Shown: positions 31,454-44,474 of the stretch, one piece after another | Layout of the letters: the number at the start of each line of letters is the position of its first letter | Position numbering within the stretch: the first letter of the stretch is position 1 | The notes under the pieces: model-generated | What the model was told of the DNA's origin: nothing | Databases searched by the model: none | What the model saw: the letters and a program-made list of their open reading frames with translations, nothing else | Assembly: GCA_025618425.1 (NCBI GenBank) | Contig: CM046846.1 | Location: forward strand, 2,278,642 to 2,342,641 | Direction: 5' to 3' | DNA length: 64,000 nucleotides | DNA from: Heliocidaris tuberculata | Lineage: Eukaryota > Echinodermata > Echinoidea > Camarodonta > Echinometridae | Program-made: the position numbers and the translations under genes

Positions 31454-32971
31454 GGGGGGTTCCCGTGCACCATCGAGATACATTTTTTTAACCAACTTTT
31501 TTTATAATGCCTGAAGTGTCTAGTTAATGAATTTTGATGTTCCCAATGCCAAATCGTAAGGGAATTTTTGTGATTTTAGTAACCTGAATTCCACAAAACA
31601 TCAAAAAGTGTGAAAAAAGTGATAAAATTTGCACAAAAAATCGTGCATTTTAACGTCATCTTGTTGTTCAAGTAGTAAAAACAATGATAACCTGAAAATT
31701 TTACTAAACTATGTTGAGAGGGATCTAATCATGAATTTCATGCATAAATTTACACATATACCTTAAAAATGTATCAGAATGGTCAGCTTAATTACACCTC
31801 TCACATTAGGAAATACATGCGATTTTTCATGCAAAATCGAGGCCCATCGGCTATTGTGTGCGAAACCCCATAGACTTCTGCGTGTTAGAAGCGGCACAGT
31901 TTAGACGCTTTTACCAGCATGTTTGGTAAGAGTTATACCTTGAATTATGGGCATAAATGCATGAAATTTAATTGATTTTTATAGTGTACATTGAGTACTT
32001 TGTAGTGCTTGATGGTTTATACTCAGAGACAGCAAAATTAATCATTTGAGACCAAATCGAACATAGATAACATTGCAGTAGATTAGGGTAATGTTTGCGT
32101 GTTAGAGAAGGCACGTTTCGAACCCTCTCCCAATATGATTGGTAAGATTCATGCATGTTCAAACCGTAGACGTATGGTTCAAACATACATTGATGCTTGA
32201 AAATTAATATGATACGTGTCAATAATGCTGTACGTTACAGAAAGGTTTAAGAATAAAGTTTCGTTGTTTAAGATAGAAATATGCCTTCTTGCGATCGAAC
32301 ACAACTTGATAATTAGAGGGAGATAGTTTGGGTCCCAGAATTTACACTGGAAGAACAGATTTACCAGCGAACATTAATGATTATCTTTAATGTCATTTTA
32401 GAATGCTTTGAAAGGATAATTTCATGATTCATAAACGTAGGTGTATCACTTTGTAAAGATACCCAGGAACAAAATATACCCGAATGGCAAGATTGAGTAT
32501 ATTTTCAGATGAATAAATATAAAGTTACACAAAGTTAAGCCTATGGTACATGATCCATATTTTCTTTACAAGTAAAATCACCTTCCTGCCAGAATATGAG
32601 GTTACAGTTGCCCGAATATAAGGTGTCGGTGCCATTATGTAATTTCACATTCTTGGGGTGATGCAGTCCATTACCCCGTCCCCTCCCCGCCTTATACGCC
32701 TATGAAGGTATTCATAATAATTGTAATTCCGTATAATTTTCTAATTCATCTAGATTGTTTGCTAATTGTTTCTTAGAACATGCTTGTAATGATGATCTGC
32801 CTATGTTTCTCTCCCCATTATTTTCTGAGATAGTGATGATTATTATTTTTTGTGATGACGGTGGGTCATAGTACTTGCGTACTGTGATTACTCGTACTAA
32901 GAGTATTCACCTAAGTTTGTTGACATCATCCTTTTTGAGCAGTATCTTCGTCTCTCCTTCCACATCTCACC

Positions 32972-32972
32972 T

Positions 32973-33031
<59 letters not shown>
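32972..33031. repeat. (TA)n microsatellite, first of a pair
   Basis: About 28 TA units; a second run of similar length lies at 33134-33186. The two are separated by about 100 bp of unique sequence. Confidence 0.95.
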
Positions 33032-33034
<3 letters not shown>

Positions 33035-33130
33035 AGGGTTTACGTTTTCCCTGACGAAGGGGGAGGACCCCCGAAAATTTGGAGAATAAAAATACTTGGA
33101 ATTGGCATTCAATGCATTCGAGTCATCCTT

Positions 33131-33186
<56 letters not shown>

Positions 33187-33188
<2 letters not shown>

Positions 33189-34190
33189 TTCTCTCTGTTC
33201 TTGTCTCTTGCACACTTCCTCCCCTTTCCGTTCTCAATTCTCCCTCTCGCTGTGTCTCTCTCTGTACTTCTCTCTTAACCATGCCCGTCTGTACCTTCGA
33301 TGTCTCTCTTTGCCCTCCTTCATCTTCCCCTCTCACTCTCTCCACTAGCATGACTGTCCTTCTCTGTCTACATCGCTCTCCTGTTTCCTCTCCCACTTCT
33401 TTCTGTCTCTGTCTGTCTTTCTATTCCCCTTCCCTTATTTTCTCCCTGTCTCTCTCCGTCTGCCCAACTTCTTTCCCCTCCTTTTCTTACATCGCTGCTC
33501 CCACCCCCTTACTCCCCTCCCACCCATTTCCTTGTCCCATCTCCCCTTTCTCTCCACCTTCTCTTCTTGTCTGTTTGTATGTCTGTCTACCCCCCTTGCA
33601 TGCCTCTCTCTTTCTATCTCTATCCATCCCCACCTCTTATTTCCTCCCTGTCATGCCTGTGTCTCTCCATCTCTCCCTCACTCTATTTCTCTCCCTTTCA
33701 TCTAAATAATCTGTTCTGTCTCCATTTTCACTCCCTATCCCCCCTCCTCCTTCCCTCTCTCCATCACTAATTTGATCCTTTCCCCTCAGCGCGTGCGCTC
33801 TCTCTCTCTCTCTCCCCCCTCTCCCTCTCATCTTACCACCCAATCCCTTGTACCATCTCCCTCTTCCCTACCCGCCTTTCTACTTGTCTCTCTGTTTCTC
33901 TCTCTGACTCTGTCTGTCTTTTGCTCTCGGTTATCCCCCGTCTCTCCTTTCTTCCCTGTCTTGCCTTGCCTTGCCTTCTCTTCTGTCCTCTCTCCTCCTC
34001 ATCTACTTTCTCTCCCCACCCTTCTCAGTAACCATCTTCCTCTCATGTCCTTTATCCCTCTTTTCTTCCTGTCTCTCCTGCCTCTGGATCCTCTCTCCGT
34101 CTTTCTCCTCCCCCTCTCTCTATATGACCCTCTCTTCCCCCTCTCTCTAAACTTTCTCTCCTCTCATTTTCTCTTTCTCTAGCCCTCTCT
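33187..34190. repeat. Thousand-base polypyrimidine (CT-rich) tract
   Basis: The plus strand is overwhelmingly C and T (CTCTCT, CCCTCC, TCTGTC units) with few purines for about 1 kb. It gives long spurious Ser/Leu/Pro frames on the plus strand and Arg/Glu/Gly frames on the minus strand. It has no internal period and no protein domain. Such tracts can form triplex (H-DNA) structures. Confidence 0.9.
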
Positions 34191-35650
34191 GTCTCTGCAT
34201 CGCCTTTCCCTTTGTCATGTTTCTAACCTGACATCTTAGTTAATTTTGAGAAAATCATCTCCATTACTCCAAAACTATATATGCTATTAATTGATTTCAT
34301 CAAATCATTCCCAGTAAAATAATTTTTGAAATGTCATAATATATAATTGAAAGATTTTTATCATCAAACCTCATGGACCACTCATTAATTACTAAAATGG
34401 TTGGTAAAATTGCTGTCAATATCAAGTATTGTGGGATAAGATCTTTAAATTGAAAATATATTATCATCTTGATAAATTGTTGACTCTCTATTCTAAACCA
34501 ATATTGCATAATGTATATATTTCTAAAACAAAATATAAGGAAAAAGCACTTTTCCAACTAAAGATGTCATTAACTTCATGCTTGAGAAGCTCATGACAGG
34601 AGAAACAGATAGACGAACCGTCAAAACAAGCACGGAATCGTTACCCTGATCCACTGAAATATGTATCTATGTTCGATTTGGTCTCAAATGATTAATTTTA
34701 CTGTCTTTGAGTATAAACCATCAAGCACTACAAAGTATTAAATGCACACTATAAAAATCAATTAATTTCATGCATTTATGCCCATAACTCAAGGTATAAC
34801 TCTTACCAAACCTGCTGGTAAAAGCGTCTCAACTGTGCCGCTTCTAACACACAGAAGTCTATGTAGTCCGGCAGATTGGTGAAATAATTGTGCACTTTTT
34901 CATATAAGCATGAAATTTGGCATGCATGTAGAGTTTTTGATGCCGAATAATTCTGGATATGGGGCCAACAAAAATTCGAACCCTGGGGCCTGTTGTGCCC
35001 ATTTTTTAAATATTGGCCCTCTCAGAGTCTTTTCCCTTCAAAGTTGATGTTAATCAAATCTAGTTTGATATAATGTAATATTGTGTAATATTTCAAGCCT
35101 CTAAAATCAGATAAATGCTTTAGGTGCCCATTTTTCAAATAACGGGCCATCCTATGTATCAAAATATTATAAAGTCACTGATTTGTTGAATATAAATAAA
35201 ATGCTTCTAATTGTGATCAGTTGACATTGCGTCTCTGAAATCAATGAGATATTTGGTGCAGGTGCCCATTACGACCAAAAAAGACCCCAAAAGGCCCAAA
35301 TAGTCTATCTGCAACACAATTTTTTTTAAATCTTTGTTTCTAATTTCTAATGTTATAAACAAAAATTTTGAAAGCGAGATTATATAAAAGGCCGACTTTA
35401 GGAGGCCACATAGGCCCATCGATGGCCCATTTGAGACAATTAAATTTGATTAATTCCCTCACAGAGGTTGGCCAAATTCAACAAATGCAAAATAGCTGCT
35501 AAAATGTTAAAATGCCTACTTGCATGTAACTTGAGTTTGGGCTTTAAAGCAAAGCTATTTGCAAGCTGGTTATTATAGGCAGAATAGTCGGGTCACTTCA
35601 TTTTTATCAAGATGGCCGTCACATTAAAAATGGCCCCATTGTGATTTAAA

Positions 35651-37060
35651 ATGTGCCTATTGGCATTTTAAAGTTTACGTTGTATCTGGAAGCTTATAGT
35701 AACTTGCTATAAAAGTGTGGAATTTGGTACTGATATGGAAATTTCTATAAACAGAAAATATCGATATAACATTTAAAACATGTTTCTCTTCTTATTGAAG
35801 AGTTATTCAAAAACAATATACATTAATATCCTGATGAAGCAACACAAAAAAAGCTCTTCTTTTGCCTATAAATGTTATTATGGCAATATAAACCTATAAT
35901 CTAGTTCGTGGCCATATTGAAAAAAGACAGAACTGATATGTCTTTAAGAAACAACCTAGACATCGTAAGATTTTAAAAATGCCAATAAATATCTGTATTC
36001 TTTATAAACATCTGCAACACCTATTGAAGGGCAATTCAAACTTTGTAATAAGTTGATTTGTGTAAAATCAGAAATAAAAAGAAACATAATGATGAAAGTT
36101 TGAAAGAAATCGGACCAAGAATAAGAAAGTTATCAATGTTGGAGAAATGAGATCACTATTTGAACCGCAAATTGGCAGTTGGGTCAGTCGATTGTGAGGT
36201 TTTCCCGGTCAACTCTCGATTTTGTCGTACACCGTCATTAATTTACCTTTTTCCCGTAAGCCCCTCGAGAAACTCCTAAAAATATATTTTAATAATAATT
36301 TTTGAAAAATTGACATTTTAGTCATTTTGTGTGTACTTGGAACAAATGGGAGAGTTGTCCACCGCTACATGACAGTGACATTTACTAGTCCACTGCCTGG
36401 ACTGCTCTCTTTCCCTGGCTGTGTATCGTACGTACGTGCGCGCCGCTCATACTTATCAGCTATATACAAATGCACACACAAATTACGCACGTACGGACAC
36501 AGAGCCTGAGGGTGAATTTGTGGGGATTCGTGGGGATGTACGGATCAGCGCGCGCGCATTCATGCATTCGAAAAAGGTGAAAGATTGAAACGACCATAAA
36601 CTGGTCTATGACATTACCGGTTCGGCCAATTTGAAATTAAAATTTGTATAGGGATTACAACTTCATATTGCTTGTCATATTTCGTTGAAACTTATAACAA
36701 TCTACTTCTCTGATTTTTCTGCTTTCTTTCAGAGCAACTTGCCATTAAGGTTAGATGTCCCATTAAAGAAAGAGAGCCTGAATACATAATTCTATAGCAT
36801 ATTAACCATTTTGCATTTTGATGCTTTATGCCAAAATGCAAAATTATCAGATGCAGATTACATTTCAGTGCTTATGCAGTATTTTTCAATTTGATGGAAG
36901 TCTTGGAAATGAAACTCCCCACTATTTAAATTATTCAGCATTATAAGATATACCTTTACCTTGGTTTCATTGTGTCTCAACCAAATACACCACTCGCTTA
37001 GGCCTATGTCTATTTTAGGCCAAAAAAAGTTCCTATATACATCCATAACTTTCTACCTAA
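35651..37060. other. Interior of the foldback element, non-coding
   Basis: AT-rich sequence with no domain-bearing frame. A (CG/GC)-rich patch lies at about 36420-36560 (GTACGTACGTGCGCGCCGC, GCGCGCGCATTCATGC). Confidence 0.4.
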
Positions 37061-37061
37061 A

Positions 37062-39232
37062 AGATATAACGTCGTGTGCCCGGCAGAAGGGCGCGAACGC
37101 CTGCGCGCACGGAAAACACAGTTTCGAGAAAAACGTGATTAAAGATTATGGCCCGTATTCTCGAAAGGCGCCTAACTTAAGCCCCCGCCTAAGTGAGTAG
37201 CTTTAGGCCACCGAATTATGGAGAGCCAAATGTCACCCTCTTAATCCTACAAAATCACCATAGTTCTAGGACTAAATACAAATACAAAAACCGACACGAC
37301 AGAATTGATTTCTGATGCTCATTTCATGCCAGAAAATAACTTTGTTTCTTTATTTTGTTACATAAATATAGTCATTTACACTGGACTTAGGGTTTGAGGA
37401 ATGGCCTTCCATAAATCAGTGGCCTAAGTTAAGCCAGGCTTAACTTAAGCCACTTTCGAGAATACGGGCCTATGCTTCATTTTGTAGCCGCATTCTGAAG
37501 TAATTAAAGTACACATTCAAAGAAAATCACAAATATGATAAATAATGTATCACTAGAAAGTGGCAAGTTAACAGATAGCAATCGTATCAGTTTAAAGTCA
37601 ACTACATATCAGGTAATTAAACAATAATACAAATAAAACTACCTCCCAGCATCTGCGATATACAAGCGCTTCGCCAAAAAAATAACAATGTTTCAATGAC
37701 GTCAATAAAGGGAACAATCCTGTCCAAGCAGACGACGTCCCTTAAAGAATGAACATAAGTGCAGTGCAGTTATTTCTCAAATTATAAAGAATTTAGTGTA
37801 TTCAAACGTGCCCATATTTCACACCATTCTAAAATGGGAATGAAACAGATTCTGATTACTGAAATCTTTTGTTTGTAAATATATAGGATGAGGGTTAATG
37901 AACAATCAAAGAAACCACACTTTCAAATTGAAAAGCCCGCTGAATGATTGCAAGGACTGTATTTATCCCTCATTCAACGCCGAACGTCCAGCGGTGTATG
38001 CAGCTGTGAATGAAATGGCGTCTATTTTGTTTACAAGCAACTGATTCCTTTATTCTTGTAACGCTTCATTTTCCATCCAAATAAACCCATGCACGGGGTT
38101 TAGAGTGAGGCAATATATGGATTAAACATAATAGACTAATGCTAGTGAAGTGAAATAACTGAAGAGAAGATGACAAAACAGGCACTGAAAATATGTGAGA
38201 TGTTATGGGACATCGTCTGCTTGTGCAATTAACGTCCTCCCTTTGACGTCACACATTTCAGCGGCTTTCAGAGAGCTGTTCAGGTGCTATGTCGGGGCTG
38301 TATTTTAGCAATTTGTAATTGATAATAATCATTACTTCGAATGTTTGCAAGCGTCGAATTTTGACAAACTTGTCCGGTCTAAGCTTCACCTACGCAATAA
38401 TGAAAATTAAGTCAGTTTTAAAAATCAATGAATATCTACTTTAATAATCCAAACATCTTCTAAATTTCACCAAATGAAAAAATATCACTTAAAGAATCGT
38501 CATTGTACATTTTATTACCAGTGCTGCTAAACTTTCAAAGATATGAACACATTTTCCGTTCACGACCTTCTGCTGGGAAGAAATTAAGCGAAATCAGTGT
38601 TTTTCTTCCCGGCAAAAGGGCGCGAACAACGTTCGCGTCACATACACGGCTATGCGCAGGAGGCTTCAAGCCCTTCTTCCGGGCAAAATGGGCCTACGTC
38701 GCGCAGATTTTCTTCCCGGCAAAAGGGTGAGAACATTGTTCCGTTGTTCGCGCCCTTTTGCCGGGAAGAAAAACACTGATTTCGCGTAATTTGTTCCCAG
38801 CAGAAGGTCGTGAACGGAAAATGTATTCATATCTTTAAAAGTTTAGCACCATCGGTAACAATATTTACACTGATGATTCTTGAAGTGTTATTTTATCATT
38901 TGGTGAAATTTAGAAGATGTTTGGATTATTAATGAGTTCAGAATGCGGCTGCAAAATGAAGCATAATCGTCAATCGCGTTTTTCTCGAAATTGTGTTTTC
39001 CGCGCGCACAGGCGTTCGCGCCCTTCTGCCGGGAAGGATTTTTGGTATTTTGCTGCCCGCGCCATTTTCATTTTTTTGTATTACGTAACAATTGAGGCAT
39101 TATATGAGTTGAGAAGCATATCAATCGAAAGGCCTTTTAATTTTCTATCATATGTTACCAAAAACTGAAAATGGAAAATTTTGTCAATCTTTGCGTTCGC
39201 GCCCTTCTTCCGGGCACATGACGATAAGCTTC
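37062..39232. repeat. Nested palindromes inside the foldback loop
   Basis: GTGTGCCCGGCAGAAGGGCG and the following GCGAACGCCTGCGCGC, GTTTTC sequence (37074-37120) reappear inverted at about 38990-39230. AAGCAGACGACGTCCC (about 37727) pairs with GGGACATCGTCTGCTT (about 38208). TCTTCTAAATTTCACCAAAT pairs with ATTTGGTGAAATTTAGAAGA (38455-38920). At the core, TTCTTCCCGGCAAAAGGGCG at about 38602 pairs with CGCCCTTTTGCCGGGAAGAA at about 38750. Confidence 0.75.
37150..37470. mobile_element. MITE, GGCCCGTATTCTCGAAA termini, 3-bp TSD
   Basis: The left end GGCCCGTATTCTCGAAAG and right end CTTTCGAGAATACGGGCC are inverted, with TAT duplicated at 37147-37149 and 37471-37473. The matching arm at about 38940-38970 (reverse complement GATTATGCTTCATTTTGCAG) lacks it, giving an internal empty site. 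The 3-bp TSD is PIF/Harbinger-like. Confidence 0.85.
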
Positions 39233-40533
39233 AAAACATAGCATAAACTTAATGCAAATAACCACATCTTGAAACAAACCAGCGGTCAGTTTTAATATGA
39301 TGGCCATCTTAATGAAGTGCAGTTACCCTAGAGGTATTCTGCTTATAAACTGCCATGCCAATAGTTATACTTTAAAGCCCAAACTTAAAGCTATATCCAA
39401 GTATGCATATTGAAAATTCAAACACTTCGGGGGCCGTGTTGAAATAGGCAACCCTTAAGTGGGGGAAAGAATTGTCTTTGATGTGCCATCAGTGTGCCCA
39501 TGTGATAACTAAAGTGAGATTTTTCTATGACCTTGATTTCCAAATTAATGTCTTAGTACCATTTAAAATTTAAACAAAATATCTTTTTAATATCTTATTT
39601 TGCAAGACATTTATGGGCCTTTTTTGTTATAATGGGCATCTGTGGCACCTATGTTTTTGATTTAAAAGACGTAATGTTGACTGATAACAATTAGAAGCAT
39701 TTTACTTACATGCAACAAATCAGTGACTTTATAATATTTTGATATATTGGATGGCCTTTATTTGGAAAATGGGCATCTAAAGCATTTGTCTGATTTTAGA
39801 GGCCGGGAAATACTACATGATATTTCATTATTTCAAACTAGATTTGATTACATCAACTTTGAAGGGGAAAGACCTTGAGAGGGCCAAAAAAAAATTTTAA
39901 TGGCCACCACGAGGCCCCAGGGCCCGAATTTTGTTGGCCCCATATCCAGAATTATTCGGCATAAAAAACTCTACCTTCAGGCCAAATTTTATGCTTTTAT
40001 GAAGAGGTGCACAATTCCATCGATTTTCTTCACCAATCTGCTGGACTAATGCGGTTTCGCACACAATAGCCAATGGGCCTCGATTTTGCATGAAAAACGC
40101 ATGTATTTCCTTATCTAAGAGGTGTCATTAAGCTGATTATACTGGTACATTTTTAAGGTATATGTGTAAATTTATGCATGAAAATCATGATTGGATCCCT
40201 CTCAACATATTTTAGTAAAAATTTTCAGGTTATCATTGTTATTACTACTTAAAAACAAGATGACGTTAAGATGCACGATTTTTTTGTGCAAATTTTATCA
40301 CTTTTTTCACACTTTTTGATGTTTCGTGGAATCCAGGTTACTCAAATCTCAAAAATGACTCTCTGAATCGATTCCTCATCCTATTATTAATCAAAAAAGC
40401 TGTTTTATTTATTCAGGCATGATGTCTAATTCAAAAGATATGCTAATTATGGAATTTCATCAAAAATTCAAGATGGCTGCCAAAACGGCCGATTTTGAAC
40501 CCCATGGGACACGATTTGGCAATGGGAACATCA

Positions 40534-40700
40534 TATCTTTTTTATATATTTTTTTTAAATCCTTGATAGATTTTAAGTTGTCGAGTTCACAACTTGATTT
40601 TCATCCAATATTCGGCATGCTTTTATCTCAGAATCGGGTTAGTCGTACATGGTATGATCAGAAATTTAGGCGTATGTAATATGTCATTCCTTTTGTTCAG
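40534..40700. other. Resumption of CCP intron homology before B2
   Basis: From AAATCCTTGATAGATTTTAA (about 40556) the sequence matches the intron ahead of B1 and the other B exons, marking the right edge of the inserted foldback. The unit has a deletion in CCCAATA before the acceptor. Confidence 0.7.
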
Positions 40701-40883
40701 TTGTAATATGTAGTGTACCGTCATTACAACCGCAAGTGTCATCTTCATGTTCATCTGATGGATCAGTGAACTACAATCAGCAATGCACCTTCTCTTGTCC
40801 AACTGGTTATAACCGTGTAGGATCTTCGTCTGTTACGTGCACAAGCTCAGGAACATTCTCGGCATCGTTTCCTTCTTGTCAGA
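40701..40883 (+). CDS. CCP exon B2
   Basis: A 183-bp phase 1-1 exon between TTTTGTTCAG|TTGTAAT and CAGA|GTAAGC. It encodes VVICSVPSLQPQVSSSCSSD and then GSVNYNQQCTFSCPTGYNRV and GSSSVTC. The Thr before the first Cys is Ile. It is the first member of the 40.7-55.3 kb array, followed by the CAGTGGCGTATCTA element 44 bp into the intron. Confidence 0.9.
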
Positions 40884-40927
40884 GTAAGCGTTGTCCAATC
40901 ACTATCGAAAACAGTTTGTTTGAAATA

Positions 40928-41717
40928 CAGTGGCGTATCTATGGATTATGGCGCCCGGGTCAAATAAACAAGCTGCGCCCCCCCCCCCCCCCCCCCCTCT
41001 CCCAGTGCCCAAATCTATTTACGTTATTGTACAGCGAGGGAGCAGAGCGACCGAGCTGCAATTCTTTTGCATTTTTACCCTAAAAAGCACAATTTCTTGC
41101 GCATTTTACTCAGGAAATTTGGCAACTGACCACTGCAACTATGCGGTAGAGAAGTTCGAATTTTGTACACTGATAAACGGTTTTCTATTCACTTCATTCT
41201 TAAATTGGGAGCAAAATAATTTTAAAAAGCCCTTGGGAAATAGTCGAGGAATTCAGCAAATCGACTGAAAGTTGAGATTTCTTTTAAATGTTGAACCTCT
41301 GCAAATGCTGTTTTATGCATTTTAACCTATATTGGGGGCGCAGTACTTAGCAAGAGGCAGATTAAACTTACATGATAGCGAGCAAAGCAACGACAATAAC
41401 ATCTTTATTTTTTTAAATTTTGAACACTTAAAAAAAAATATTTAAAAACTATATACTGGGGGCGCGAAATTACGAGAACCTGAAAGACAATAATTGTGCG
41501 AAGGAGCAAAGCGACCGAGCTTAAGAAAATTTTCGCATTTTAAACCCTCACAAACTGTATTTCTAATGCATTTACCCTACCGATTGGGGGGCGCATAATC
41601 CTTAAGGATTGTGATTTTTCTTTATATTCCCTTTTTTTATCTTTCTTTTCTGTTTTTTGCGCCCCCTCCAAGTGCCACCCGGGGCACGTGCCCCCTGCCC
41701 CCCTAGATACGCCACTG
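40928..41717. mobile_element. CAGTGGCGTATCTA transposon, copy in unit B2 (790 bp)
   Basis: Perfect 14-bp inverted ends CAGTGGCGTATCTA and TAGATACGCCACTG. The left flank GAAATA and right flank AATACGTAG, compared with the empty site GAAATACGTA in unit B3, imply a 4-bp AATA duplication. The GC-rich ends read GGCGCCCGGGTCAA and CACCCGGGGCACGTG. The interior has no transposase, and open frames crossing it are spurious. The family is uncertain, with hAT-like ends but not an 8-bp TSD. Confidence 0.9.
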
Positions 41718-42432
41718 AATACGTAGATGCTAAATTAAACTCACCAGCATGAAGCTGAAGATATGACAAAATAATACTATAGGCCTACTCATAAAGTCTG
41801 AAAGAGTTACGCGTGACATGAAATTTCAAAATAAGAATAATCATGAAAACACATGACTCCTTTCTCAAATAAACACTGCTCAAGTAGGTGCACCTTTTCG
41901 CAAATGAGTCCACTATTGTCTTTCTCACAATGCAATTAAACACCATTTAGTTTCGGGAGACTGTTTATTTCTAAACTAGGAATCACATGCTTTTTAAATA
42001 GGTAAAGGAGTGGGCGCTGTCCAGTCGAAATGGTCATAGGTTTAAGGGACCATTAGTCTTCGAAATCGGGGGTCAGTTACACTTTGAGGTTCGATCACAT
42101 AATTCTCATGACTGTTTATTAGGAGCCTGATAATCCGAAGTTTTCAGTTTCGTGGACGTTGGACTTGCAAAAATTAGATTTTGTCAAACTTTCATAATTT
42201 ATTCTAAATTGATATGAAATTTGAACGGAAACCAGTCCATTTAATCTAAAAAATTCGATAACATATGCATATATTTGTTTAAAATCCTTGATAGATTTTA
42301 AGTTGTCGAGTTCACAACATGATTTTTATCCTATATTCGGCATGCTTTTATTTCAGAATCGGCTTAGTTGTACATGGTATGATCAGAAATTTAGGCGTAT
42401 GTACCCAATAATATGTCGTTTCGTTTGTTCAG

Positions 42433-42615
42433 TTGTAACATGTAGTGTACCGTCATTACAACCGCAAGTGTCATCTTCATGTTCATCTGATGGATCAGTG
42501 AACTACAATCAGCAATGCACCTTCTCTTGTCCAACTGGTTATAACCGTGTAGGATCTTCGTCTGTTACGTGCACAAGCTCAGGAACATTCTCGGCATCGT
42601 TTCCTTCTTGTCAGA
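42433..42615 (+). CDS. CCP exon B3
   Basis: A 183-bp phase 1-1 exon with canonical sites. It encodes the array consensus VVTCSVPSLQPQVSSSCSSD, GSVNYNQQCTFSCPTGYNRV, GSSSVTCTSSGTFSASFPSC. The downstream intron lacks the transposon and so is the empty-site reference. Confidence 0.9.
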
Positions 42616-43381
42616 GTAAGTGCTGTCCAATCACTATCGAAAACAGTTTGTTTGAAATACGTAAATGCTCAAGTAAACTCACCAGTACGAAACTAAAAAT
42701 ATGACAAAATAATGTTATGGGCCTATTTATATAGTCTGAAAGAGGTACGCGTGACAAGAAATTTCAAAATAAGAATAATCATGAAAACACATGACTCCTT
42801 TCTCAAATAAAAACTGCTCAAGTAGGTGGATCTTCCCGCAAATGAGTCCACTATAGTATTTTTGGCATTGCAATTCAACACCATTTAGTTTCGGGAGACT
42901 CTTTATTTCCAAACTAGTAACGACATACTTTTTAAATTGGTAAAGGAGTGGGGGCTGTCAAGTCGAAAGGGCCATAGGTTTAAAGGACCATTAGTCTTCG
43001 AAACCCTTGGTCAAGAATTTGAGATTCGGTCACCAGATTCTCATGACTGGTTAGTAGCAGCCTCACATTCCGAAATTTTCATTTTCGCGGACATCTAGAT
43101 TTGCAAATATTAGAACTTGTCAAACTTTCATCAATATATCTTACAGTGATGTGAATGAATTGTGAACGTAAAACAGTTCATTTAATAATCTAAGAAATTC
43201 GATAACATATACATATATTTTTTTTAAATCCTTGATAGATTTTAAGTTGTCCAGTTCACAACATGATTTTCATCCAATATTCAATCCAATATGCTTTTAT
43301 TTCAGAATCGGATTAGTCGTACATGGTATGATCAGACATTTAGCCGTATGTACCCAATAATATGTCATTCCTTTTGTTCAG

Positions 43382-43564
43382 TTGTAACATGTAGTGTACC
43401 GTCATTACAACCGCAAGTGTCATCTTCATGTTCATCTGACGGATCAGTGAACTACAATCAGCAATGCACCTTCTCTTGTCCAACTGGTTATAACCGTGTG
43501 GGATCTTTGTCTGTTACGTGCACAAGCTCAGGAATATTCTCGGCATCGTTTCCTTCTTGTCAGA
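43382..43564 (+). CDS. CCP exon B4
   Basis: 183 bp, phase 1-1. It differs from the consensus at GSLSVTC (Ser to Leu) and SSGIFSAS (Thr to Ile). It lies only 949 bp after B3, the shortest unit, because neither flanking intron has the transposon. A partial internal duplication of intron sequence (GTCTGAAAGAGG, then ACGCGTGACAAGAAATTT) follows at 43682-43865. Confidence 0.9.
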
Positions 43565-44474
43565 GTAAGTGCTGTCCAATCACTATCGAAAACAGTTTGT
43601 TTAAAATACTTAAATGCTCAAGTAAACTCACCAGTACGAAGCTAAAAATATGACAAAACAATGTTATGGGCCTACTCATATAGTCTGAAAGAGGAACGCG
43701 TGACAAGAAATTTTAAAATAAGAATAATCTTGAAAACACATGGCTCCTTTCTCAAATAAACACTGCTAAAGTAGGTGAAGGTTCCCGCAAATCAAGATAT
43801 GACCAAATAATATTATGGGCCTATTTATATAGTCTGAAAGAGGTACGCGTGACAAGAAATTTCAAATAAGAATAATCATGAAAACACATGACTCCTTTCT
43901 CAAATAAAAACTGCTCAATTAGGTGAATCTTTCCGCAAATGAGTCCACTATAGTATTTTTTGGCATTGCAATTCAACACCATTTAGTTTCTGGAGACTCT
44001 TTATTACCAAACTGGTAACGACATCCTTTTTAAATTAGTAAAGGTGTGGGTGCTGTCAAGTCGAAAGGGCCATAGGTTTAAAGGACCATTAGTCTTCGAA
44101 ACCCTTGGTCAAGAATTTGAGATTCGGTCACCAAATTCTCATGACTGGTTAGTAGCAGCCTCACATTCTGAAGTTTTCATTTTCGCGCACATGTAAACTT
44201 GCAAAATATTAGAACTTGTCAAACTTTCATCAATATATCTTACAGTGATGTGAATGAAATGTGAACGTAAAACAGTTCATTTAATAATCTAAGAAATTCG
44301 ATAACATATACATATAAATTTTTAAATCCTTGATAGATTTTAAGTTGTCGAGTTCACAACTTGATTTTCATCCAATATTCGGCATCCTTTTATTTCAGAA
44401 TCGGGTTAGTTGTACATGATATGATCAGAAATTTATGTGCATATATCCAATAATATGTCATTCCTTCTGCTCAG

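Larger units (their letters stand above)
31871..34861. mobile_element. 3-kb inverted-repeat element inserted in the foldback left arm
   Basis: It begins TAGACTTCTGCGTGTTAGAA and ends TTCTAACACACAGAAGTCTA. The inverted ends extend about 210 bp (31871-32090 against 34650-34861), including GGTTTATACTCAGAGACAGC. The intact right arm of the foldback (GCGGTTTCGCACAC...GTCCAGCAGATTGG region) shows the site without it. The interior is AT-rich, then TA repeats, then a pyrimidine tract of about 1 kb. No coding is recognised. Confidence 0.75.
31535..40533. mobile_element. Nine-kb foldback structure with nested elements
   Basis: The outer left arm 31535-31870 pairs with 40051-40533 (for example CACAAAACATCAAAAAGTGT against ACACTTTTTGATGTTTCGTG). 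The inner left arm 34862-35650 pairs with 39290-40050 (for example ATCCAGAATTATTCGGCAT). On the left the two parts are split by a 3-kb element at 31871-34861; on the right they are contiguous. The structure interrupts the CCP intron between B1 and B2. No transposase was recognised. Confidence 0.8.

Noticed and set aside
33281..34182. Long Ser/Leu/Pro-rich plus-strand frames
   Set aside because: They are artefacts of the 1-kb pyrimidine tract, with no domain, start context or splice sites.
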